A stretch of 21,090 nucleotides of DNA, from the NCBI GenBank assembly GCA_013821865.1, contig PNJM01000008.1:1-21090 (forward strand). Direction: 5' to 3'. Positions within the stretch are counted from its first letter, which is position 1; every line of letters starts with the position of its first letter. The notes under the pieces were generated by a model. The model worked only from the letters and a program-made list of their open reading frames with translations. It did no database searches and was not told the DNA's origin. This document shows positions 1 through 6,183 of this stretch, piece by piece. The position numbers were made by a program, and so were the translations under genes. Origin of the DNA: Rhodocyclaceae bacterium (lineage in GTDB: Bacteria > Pseudomonadota > Gammaproteobacteria > Burkholderiales > Rhodocyclaceae).

Positions 1-1125
1 TTCCGGCGGCAGCTCGCCGATATCCTGCAGGAGCGATTGGGCGGCCGCCCGTGCCTCGGGCGGCAGCGATGCCATCTCGCCGTCGACACGAAGATCGAGC
101 GGACCGCCCTCGGCGGGCAGCATGGCCGCAGGCTCGTTTTTTTCACCGCCCTGCTGGCCGCCACTTCCCTTCAGCGCGGCCAGCGCGCGCCGCAGCACCG
201 CCGTCTCACGGGCGATCCGCTCGGCGCGCACCCGAAGCGCCGCCGCCGGGTCCAGCGTGCCGGCGTGGGGCAGGCGCGGCGGTTCCGTCCCGCTCTCCAT
301 GCGCTCTGCCAGCACCGCCAGCGTCCCGGCCACCGTTGCGCCGCTGTTCGCCAGGCGGGGCAAGGCGGTGCGGAGTTCGTCCGGCCACGGCCCGCGCAAC
401 GCGGCGATCTCCGCGGCCAGTCCCGGCAGTTCCGCGCCGATGCGCGCCTCCAGGCGCACGGCCTCGAGCGCGGAGAACCAGCGCAGCGCCCGCTCGCGAT
501 CCGGCCAGCGCGCCAGCGCCGATTCGAGGTCGACATCGGCCGGACCGAACGTGCCGTAGCGCGCCTGCGCCCAGAGCAGCGCGGCCATGGCCTTGTAGAG
601 TCGGCGGTTGGCCTCGGCACCGGACAGCGCCGCCAGTTGCGCCGGCAGGAAGATCGTTTCGGTGTCGGTCCACGCGGCGGCGCCGGCGCGCACCCCCAGC
701 GGACGACCGGACAGCCCCTGCACGAAGCGGGACAGCCGCGCCTCGACTTCGGCGAGGCTCGCGGCAGCGCGGCTTCCGCTGCGCACAGCGCAGAAGGCGT
801 CGAGGTCGCGCAACTGCTCCATGGCGGCGCGGCCGCCGTGGCGATCGTAGGCATCCAGCCCGGCCAGCACCCAGGCCTCGAAGCCGGCGGCATCGAGGCG
901 CCCGAAGGCTTGCGGCGCCATCGCCGCCACCTGATAGCCGATCTCGGCATAGGACTGGGCGGCGACGGCCGTCCAGTGCAGCACGCTGTCCTGCTGCGCG
1001 CGGGTCAGGTTCTCCAGACCCGCCGCGATGCCGGTGGTGGAACGATGCGAAGGCGAGGCGAACAGCACCTCGTCGAGGCGCGCCTCGAGTTCATGCGAAA
1101 AAAGCCGCCGCGTCCCGGCGCTCAT
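1..1125 (-). CDS. cbbO: CbbO/NorD-family VWA protein, N-terminal part (cut by window edge)
   Basis: Reading the minus strand from an ATG at 1125 gives 375 codons without a stop down to base 1, so the C-terminal part lies outside the window. The visible part begins MSAGTRRLFSHELEARLDEV and is mostly helical and rich in Ala, Leu and Arg. Around residues 155-185 it carries the stretch SGRPLGVRAG followed by TDTETIFLPAQL, which is characteristic of the CbbO/NorD N-terminal region. In this family a C-terminal von Willebrand A domain with a MIDAS site follows; it is not visible here. CbbO works with the AAA+ protein CbbQ as a RuBisCO activase, and NorD with NorQ in maturing NO reductase. The gene lies 66 bp downstream of cbbQ on the same strand, which supports a two-gene operon. 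The start has only a weak ribosome site. Family assignment is firm; CbbO versus NorD is not settled by sequence alone. Confidence 0.8.
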   Translation of the reverse strand, partial: MSAGTRRLFSHELEARLDEVLFASPSHRSTTGIAAGLENLTRAQQDSVLHWTAVAAQSYAEIGYQVAAMAPQAFGRLDAAGFEAWVLAGLDAYDRHGGRAAMEQLRDLDAFCAVRSGSRAAASLAEVEARLSRFVQGLSGRPLGVRAGAAAWTDTETIFLPAQLAALSGAEANRRLYKAMAALLWAQARYGTFGPADVDLESALARWPDRERALRWFSALEAVRLEARIGAELPGLAAEIAALRGPWPDELRTALPRLANSGATVAGTLAVLAERMESGTEPPRLPHAGTLDPAAALRVRAERIARETAVLRRALAALKGSGGQQGGEKNEPAAMLPAEGGPLDLRVDGEMASLPPEARAAAQSLLQDIGELPPE

Positions 1126-1156
1126 GGTGATTTCCGAGCGGAGCAAACGACTGGTA

Positions 1157-1177
1157 CCCCCTTCCGCCGGAAGGGGG
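1157..1177. repeat. GC-rich perfect hairpin in the cbbQ-cbbO gap
   Basis: Two 9-base arms (1157-1165 and 1169-1177) are exact reverse complements around a 3-base loop. A further run at 1182-1191 could pair with the left arm as an alternative, with one offset base. It occupies most of the 66 bp between cbbQ and cbbO and has no U-tract on the minus strand, so it looks like a transcript-stabilising or REP-like hairpin rather than a terminator. Confidence 0.6.
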
Positions 1178-1191
1178 CCGGGGGGAAGGGG

Positions 1192-2010
1192 TCAGAAGAC
1201 GGCCCGGACGAGGTCATCGAGGGTGCCCGTCATCTCCGGATCGTCGCTGAGCGCGCGGGCCACGGCGGCCGTGCAGGCAACGGACGGCGCAACGCCGTCC
1301 GCGATCAACTGGGCGGCATGCACCAGCAGGCGCGTGCTGGCGCCCTCGTCCAGGCCGGCGCCCTTGAGATTGCGGGTGAGTTCGCCCAGCTTGACGAGGC
1401 GTCGCGCCGTGTCGGCGCCGACTCCGCCCTCGGTGGAAACGATACCGGCCTCGACGCCGGCTTCGGGATAGGCGAAATCGAGCGCGACGAAACGCTGCCG
1501 CGTGCTCGGCTTGATCTCCTTGAGCACGCTCTGATAGCCGGGGTTGTAGGAGACCACCAGCATGAACGTCTCGGGCGCCGGCACCAGCTCCCCGCGCTTG
1601 TCCACGGCGAGAACCCGGCGCGAATCGGCCAGCGGATGAATCACCACGGTGGTGTCCTTGCGCGCCTCGACGATCTCGTCCAGGTAGCAGATGGCGCCGG
1701 CCCGCACGGCGGCGGCGAGCGGGCCGTCGACCCAGACCGTTTCCTCGCCGACGATCAGGTAGCGCCCGACCAGATCGGACGTCGTCAGGTCGTCGTGGCA
1801 GGCCACCGTGACCAGCGGCCGCCCGAGGCGCCAGGCCATGTATTCGACGAAACGCGTCTTGCCGCAGCCGGTCGGCCCCTTGAGCAGCACCGGCAGGCGT
1901 CTCCGGTACGCCGATTCGAACAGGGCTACCTCGTCGCCGATGGGCTGGTAATACGGTTCCCGCTCGATCTGCGGGAGCCTGGGAGCGGTGGCGCGCAGGG
2001 ATTCTGACAT
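1192..2010 (-). CDS. cbbQ: CbbQ/NorQ-family MoxR AAA+ ATPase
   Basis: This 272-residue protein is a MoxR-type AAA+ ATPase. It shows the Walker A motif GPTGCGKT (about residues 45-52), the family stretch [17 protein letters not shown], Walker B CYLDE (about 108-112), [14 protein letters not shown] with downstream Arg residues, and [22 protein letters not shown] as sensor region. CbbQ hexamers with CbbO remodel inhibited RuBisCO; NorQ/NirQ with NorD acts on NO reductase. The wording of several motifs (for example [28 protein letters not shown]) resembles my recollection of CbbQ more than NirQ, but this is a judgement, not an alignment. An upstream ATG at 2058 is in frame, but it lacks a ribosome site and would add 16 residues unlike the family, so 2010 is preferred. 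It probably forms an operon with cbbO. The promoter region carries an FNR/FixK-type box at 2087-2100. Confidence 0.88.
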   Translation of the reverse strand: MSESLRATAPRLPQIEREPYYQPIGDEVALFESAYRRRLPVLLKGPTGCGKTRFVEYMAWRLGRPLVTVACHDDLTTSDLVGRYLIVGEETVWVDGPLAAAVRAGAICYLDEIVEARKDTTVVIHPLADSRRVLAVDKRGELVPAPETFMLVVSYNPGYQSVLKEIKPSTRQRFVALDFAYPEAGVEAGIVSTEGGVGADTARRLVKLGELTRNLKGAGLDEGASTRLLVHAAQLIADGVAPSVACTAAVARALSDDPEMTGTLDDLVRAVF

Positions 2011-2064
2011 CGATGGGGCTTCTGATCGTTTATTGCTCGATTGTAGCGAATGTGACATTGGATA

Positions 2065-2081
2065 TTATTCTTTAAGAATAA
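2065..2081. promoter_or_regulatory. 17-bp perfect palindrome in the divergent promoter region
   Basis: The sequence ttattctttaagaataa is an exact inverted repeat with 8-base arms around one central base. It lies between the FNR-type box and the likely cbbQ transcription start in an unusually AT-rich 150-bp stretch. It could be an operator or could simply overlap the cbbQ -10 region. On the minus strand TAATAT (2067-2062) and TATCCA (2064-2059) are both possible -10 elements. Confidence 0.45.
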
Positions 2082-2086
2082 ACATT

Positions 2087-2100
2087 TTGACCATCGTCAA
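2087..2100. promoter_or_regulatory. FNR/FixK/DNR-type binding site (TTGAC-N4-GTCAA)
   Basis: TTGAC and GTCAA are exact inverted arms separated by four bases (catc). CRP/FNR-family regulators such as FNR, FixK, ANR and DNR recognise TTGAY-N4-RTCAA, and this site fits that consensus fully. Its centre is 2093.5. For cbbQ on the minus strand, a class II position of -41.5 would put the start near 2052, just beyond the candidate -10 TATCCA (2064-2059), leaving a leader of about 42 nt. For the kinase on the plus strand, TATAAG at 2120-2125 or TATAAA at 2127-2132 could be the -10, at less exact spacing. One box may therefore serve both genes. Binding is inferred. Confidence 0.55.
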
Positions 2101-2203
2101 GTTTATCTCACTCCTTTCCTATAAGATATAAAATCCATATTGGTGGCTCAAGTACTCCGGCTTGCTGCCGTTAGCTGCTGATCGCCAAGGATTCGCCCAG
2201 ACC

Positions 2204-5182
2204 ATGCAAATCCGATTCTTCGCCTCCATCCGGGGGCGCCTGATCATCTTGCTTACGGCGGTGTTCGCCGCGCTGTTCGGCGCACTGCTGCTGCGCGCCG
2301 AGGCGCTGCGGCAAGAGCGGGACGATGCGTTTTCCCGCACGCTGAACCTCGCCCGCGGCTTCGCCAACAGCTACGACCGCCTCCTCGGCGACAATCTTGT
2401 GCTGATCGACACCCTGCTCAAGCTGCCGGGCTTCGACCTGCGCGACACCGCGCGCTGCGAGGAGACTTTCCGCCACGTCGTCGCCGTCAATCCCCCCCTG
2501 GCCAACCTGGTCGCGCTGGATGCCGCGGGCGGGCCGCGCTGCGCCGCCCGTAAAACCGATGCGAGCGACCCCGCCGCGGATGCCGCCGTCCGGCGCGCCA
2601 TCGACAGCCGGGGCACCGTGGTCGGCATGAGCGGCGAAGGCCAGCCGTGGGGAGGCCGCGCCTATGTCACGCTGGCGCGTCCGCTGTTGGATGGCGACGG
2701 CCGCATCCATGCCGTGATCCTCGCCTACCTCGACCGCGACTGGCTGAACGCCCGCTTCGCCGAAACCGTCCCTTCCGGCGTGGTGCTGCGCATCCTCGAC
2801 GGGAGCGGCATTTTCGTGGTGCGCCAGCCGAACCCCGAATGCTGCGTCGGCAAATCCGGCCGGCAACTGGTCGGCATCGGCGAGGCGCTCGCCAGCGGCC
2901 GCGAGCAGGTGGTGGAAAGCCGCTGGCTCGACGGCGTCGTGCGCCTGCAGGCGGACCTGCCCCTGAAGGCGCCCCTGTCCGGCGTCGTTTCGATCGGCGT
3001 GCCCGAAGACGTCGTCCGGGCGAACGCCTCCCGGGGGCTTGCCCGCATGACCGGCCTGCTGGCGACCCTGTGCCTTTTGTCCTACCTGATCGTCTGGTTC
3101 TTCACCGACCGGTTCATCCTGCGGCCGGTGCGGGCGCTCTCCGATTCCGCACGCCTGATGCACGAAGGCAACCTCGGCGTTCGCGTGCCCGCATTGCCGG
3201 GCAAAGGCGAGTTCGCCAAGCTCGGCGAGGACTTCAACAAAATGGCCGCCATGCTGGAGGCCCGCCAGCGGGAAATCGAAGGGGATCTGAAAAGACTCGC
3301 CGCCAGCGAGCAGGCGCTGCGGGAGAGCGAGAACCGCTTCCGCAACCTGTACGAGCAGGCCCCGCTGGCCCACCAGTCTCTCACCGCTGACGGCACGATA
3401 CTGGACGTCAACGCGGCCTGGAGCGAACTGTTCGGCCGTCCGCGCGAGGAGGCCGTCGGCCGCTTCATCGGCGACTTCCTGACCGAAACGTCAGGCGCGC
3501 TGCTCGGCGAACGCTTCTCCCGCTTCAAGCAGGAAGGCCGGACCGACGGCAATGTCTTCGAGATCGTTCGCAGCGATGGAGCGACCCGGCTGGTGGAAGT
3601 GAACGGGCGCATCGCCCGGGACGGAGAGGGAAACTTCCTGCGCACCCACTGCATCCTCAGCGACGTCACCCGGCGCCGGCAGGCGGAAGCCCAACTCCGG
3701 CTGGCGGCCAGCGTCTTCGAGCAGGCCAAAGAGGCCATCACCATCACCGACGCCAAGGGGATCATCGTGGCGGTCAATCCGCGCTTCACGGAAATCACCG
3801 GCTACCGCGCCGACGAGGCGATCGGCAGGAATCCACGCATCCTGCAGTCTGGCCGCCAGGACGCCGGCTTCTACCGCGCGATGTGGGATACCCTGCTCGA
3901 TGAGGGCCACTGGCGCGGCGAAATCTGGAACAAGCGCAAGGACGGCACCCTCTACCCGGAGTGGCTGTCCATTTCGGCCGTAAGGAACGAGGCCGGCAAG
4001 GTTACGAACTATGTCGCGGTATTCAACGACCTCACCGAACGCAAGGCGGCCGAAGAAGCCCTCCAAACGAGCGCGATTCGCCTTTCGACGCTGATCGAAG
4101 CGATCCCGGACGCGATCTTCTTCAAGGACGGCCACAGCCGCTGGCGGGAAATCAACGGCACGGCCAGGCGCCTGTTCGATCTCGATGAGGTGCCCTGGCA
4201 GGGCAAGACCGACTTGGAATTGGTGCTGCTCAATCCGGCCTTCTCAGGCGAGCACATGGCCTGCTGGGCGAGCGACGAACAGGCCTGGACCAACGCCGGA
4301 CTGACGCAGTCTACCGAGGTCATCCATCAGCCCGGGGGCGGCCACCGCATTCTCGACGTCGCCAAGGTGCCGCTCTACGACAAGGCCGGCGGCCGGCAGG
4401 CGCTCGTCGTCATCGGGCGCGACGTGACCGAGCAGTGGCGCAATACCGAGGCGCTGGAACGCCTGAACGAGGAACTGGAATCGCGCGTGGCGGAGCGCAC
4501 GCGCGCCCTGGAAACGGCCAACCGCGAGCTGGAGTCCTTTTCCTACTCGGTGTCACATGACCTGCGCGCGCCCTTGCGGGCCATCAACGGCTTTTCCAGA
4601 CTGCTCGAGGAGGAATACGCTGCGACACTCGACGACAAGGCGCGTAACTATCTGTCCCGCGTGCGCGCCGGCTCGGTGAAGATGGGCACCCTCATCGACG
4701 ACCTCATCGGACTGTCGAGGGTGACGCGCCAAGCCAAGAAATCCGAGCGTGTCGACCTCTCGGCCCTGGCTGCGGAGATCGCAGCGGAATTGCAGGAAGA
4801 AGCGACTGCGCGCAAGGTCGAATGGACGATCGCGCCAGGCCTCTCGGCTATGTGCGATCCCGGCCTCATCAGGGTGGTCCTGGAAAACCTGCTCGGCAAT
4901 GCCTTGAAATACTCGTCCAAGCGAGAGGACGCCCGCATCGAGTTCGGCATCTCCGACAAGGATGGCCGCCCGGCCTATTTTGTTCGGGACAACGGTGTCG
5001 GCTTCGATATGGCTTATGCCGGCAAGCTCTTCGGCGCCTTCCAGCGCCTGCATGCGGCTGCGGAATTTCCCGGTACCGGCATCGGCCTGGCTACCGTAGC
5101 CCGCGTCATCCATCGCCACGGCGGGAAAGTATGGGCCGAGGGCAGGCTCGGCGAAGGGGCGACCTTCTGGTTCACGCTCTGA
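2204..5182 (+). CDS. Membrane multi-PAS sensor histidine kinase
   Basis: This 992-residue transmembrane histidine kinase has these parts in order: a membrane helix at about residues 9-28, a periplasmic sensor of about 250 residues of Cache-like size, a second helix at about 284-305, HAMP (about 305-357), three PAS domains (about 378-500, 503-625 and 630-750), a coiled coil (NEELESRVAERTRALETANREL) and HisKA with SVSHDLRAPLRAI, the phospho-acceptor His near residue 785. The HATPase domain follows, with N box ENLLGNALKYS, G1 RDNGVGFDM, F box FGAFQRLH and G2 GTGIGLATV. No receiver domain is attached and no response regulator is adjacent. The frame can be extended to a TTG at 2162, but ATG 2204 places the positively charged MQIRFFASIRGRL directly before the first helix. 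The periplasmic part has a Cys-Cys pair (PNPECCVG). The signal is unknown. It is divergent from cbbQ and may share its regulatory region. Only 13 bp separate its stop from the convergent gene. Confidence 0.92.
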   Translation: MQIRFFASIRGRLIILLTAVFAALFGALLLRAEALRQERDDAFSRTLNLARGFANSYDRLLGDNLVLIDTLLKLPGFDLRDTARCEETFRHVVAVNPPLANLVALDAAGGPRCAARKTDASDPAADAAVRRAIDSRGTVVGMSGEGQPWGGRAYVTLARPLLDGDGRIHAVILAYLDRDWLNARFAETVPSGVVLRILDGSGIFVVRQPNPECCVGKSGRQLVGIGEALASGREQVVESRWLDGVVRLQADLPLKAPLSGVVSIGVPEDVVRANASRGLARMTGLLATLCLLSYLIVWFFTDRFILRPVRALSDSARLMHEGNLGVRVPALPGKGEFAKLGEDFNKMAAMLEARQREIEGDLKRLAASEQALRESENRFRNLYEQAPLAHQSLTADGTILDVNAAWSELFGRPREEAVGRFIGDFLTETSGALLGERFSRFKQEGRTDGNVFEIVRSDGATRLVEVNGRIARDGEGNFLRTHCILSDVTRRRQAEAQLRLAASVFEQAKEAITITDAKGIIVAVNPRFTEITGYRADEAIGRNPRILQSGRQDAGFYRAMWDTLLDEGHWRGEIWNKRKDGTLYPEWLSISAVRNEAGKVTNYVAVFNDLTERKAAEEALQTSAIRLSTLIEAIPDAIFFKDGHSRWREINGTARRLFDLDEVPWQGKTDLELVLLNPAFSGEHMACWASDEQAWTNAGLTQSTEVIHQPGGGHRILDVAKVPLYDKAGGRQALVVIGRDVTEQWRNTEALERLNEELESRVAERTRALETANRELESFSYSVSHDLRAPLRAINGFSRLLEEEYAATLDDKARNYLSRVRAGSVKMGTLIDDLIGLSRVTRQAKKSERVDLSALAAEIAAELQEEATARKVEWTIAPGLSAMCDPGLIRVVLENLLGNALKYSSKREDARIEFGISDKDGRPAYFVRDNGVGFDMAYAGKLFGAFQRLHAAAEFPGTGIGLATVARVIHRHGGKVWAEGRLGEGATFWFTL

Positions 5183-5195
5183 GCACGAATCCCCC

Positions 5196-6107
5196 TCAAT
5201 CGTCGAAGCCTTCGTCCCTGTCCTCGGCGCGCGCCAGCTTCCCGGCGGCCTCGCGCTCGGCCTGCGCCGTCTTCTCGCGCACCTGCTCGCGGCGCTTCTC
5301 GGCGGCCTCCTTGTGCATCGGGATGGTTTCCTCACCGAACAGCACCTGGCGCAGGAAACGGAAGCCGAATTGCATGAGGGCCTGTTCGCTTTCGAGCGAG
5401 TCGCCGAGCATCGCCTTAATCTCTTCTTCGGGCACATCGTAGAGATCCTTGAACGGGCCGCTGTCGACGAAGGCGCGGAAGGTGTCGATGTCGTAGCAGG
5501 TCATGAAGAAGAGCTGGCGGCTGCGTACGGAGGGCTTGCCCACGGTCGGGCCGGAGGACTTCTTCTTCAGTACCAATTGGCGCCAGCCGCGCCCCTGCTC
5601 GTCATACTCCTGGAGGCCCTGCTCGGCGCGGTATTCGTCGATGGCGAGGTTCCTCGGCTCGTTGTGGCCGAGGCAGTGTTCCTCCCTGACCAGCGCGTAG
5701 GCGTCGCGGTCGACGTACTCGTCCTGCCTGCGCATGGAGAGCAGCGCCACCGGGTAGTAGCGGCAGGCGGTGGGGCGGTCTTCATACACGCTGCAGCCTT
5801 CCGGTGTCATGAACTGGCAGGCGCTGCCGCCCTCGGCCGGCTTCAGCTTGACGCCGGCGATGCCGTCCTTCTCCATCTCGTAGGGCACGGCGTACTGCCG
5901 CAGGAAGGCCGCCGAGGCCAGCCCCAGGCGGCGCTTCAGCCGCAGGATGTCGTAGGGCGTCAGCGAAATGTCGATATTGCTGCAGCAGGCGTTCCAGCAG
6001 GCGATGCCCTTGCGGCAGCGGAACTGGATGACCTTGCTGCCATCCATCATCTGCGGCACCACCGGGCTCTCGGGGAAGGGCAGATCCTTTGCCATGTAGG
6101 TGTCCAT
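5196..6107 (-). CDS. YkgJ-family cysteine-cluster (putative Fe-S/zinc-binding) protein
   Basis: This 303-residue soluble protein has the YkgJ (CxxxxCC) pattern: C31, C37, C41 and C42 (RCRKGIACWNACCSNIDISLT), then C97, C105 and C115 (GCSVYEDRPTACRYYPV) and C145 (EEHCLGH). Such cysteine sets are thought to hold a metal or Fe-S cluster; the biochemical role of the family is not established. The last 50 residues form a highly charged Lys/Arg/Glu helix. The start at 6107 is supported by GGAGG seven bases upstream; a second ATG at 6095 is possible. It is the last gene of the minus-strand sat-aprB-aprA series, 76 bp after aprA with a strong hairpin between, so it could be an accessory to APS reductase or simply a downstream passenger. 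The 3' end converges on the kinase gene. Confidence 0.8.
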   Translation of the reverse strand: MDTYMAKDLPFPESPVVPQMMDGSKVIQFRCRKGIACWNACCSNIDISLTPYDILRLKRRLGLASAAFLRQYAVPYEMEKDGIAGVKLKPAEGGSACQFMTPEGCSVYEDRPTACRYYPVALLSMRRQDEYVDRDAYALVREEHCLGHNEPRNLAIDEYRAEQGLQEYDEQGRGWRQLVLKKKSSGPTVGKPSVRSRQLFFMTCYDIDTFRAFVDSGPFKDLYDVPEEEIKAMLGDSLESEQALMQFGFRFLRQVLFGEETIPMHKEAAEKRREQVREKTAQAEREAAGKLARAEDRDEGFDD

Positions 6108-6120
6108 AGTTCAACCCTCC

Positions 6121-6158
6121 AAAACGAAGCGGGCGCCTCCCGACCTGCGGGGGCGCCC
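6121..6158 (-). terminator. Terminator-like hairpin after aprA
   Basis: The arms gggcgcc (6131-6137) and ggcgccc (6152-6158) pair exactly. An inner cccg/cggg stem (6139-6142 and 6148-6151) extends the helix past one bulged base, giving about 11 bp. On the minus strand it follows the aprA stop by 25 bases. A short T-run (6124-6121) comes six bases after the stem, merging into the ribosome site of the next gene. It may be a leaky terminator or a 3' stabiliser of the sat-apr message. Confidence 0.55.
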
Positions 6159-6183
6159 GGGTATTACAGCACGGAACCGCCGT

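Noticed and set aside
171..950. Minus-strand open frames (171-950 and 206-673) over the left region
   Set aside because: They are out of frame with the CbbO/NorD reading that starts at 1125; their Arg/Pro/Ser-rich composition is that of a shadow frame.
37..2007. Long plus-strand open frame of 656 codons opposite cbbO and cbbQ
   Set aside because: It is antisense to two recognisable genes, rich in Arg, Gly and Ala, and matches no family; it arises from high-GC third-position bias.
2087..2134. Plain sigma-70 promoter TTGACC with TATAAG or TATAAA toward the kinase
   Set aside because: The spacing of 27 bases or more is far too long for a -35/-10 pair. TTGACC is better read as one arm of the FNR-type palindrome.
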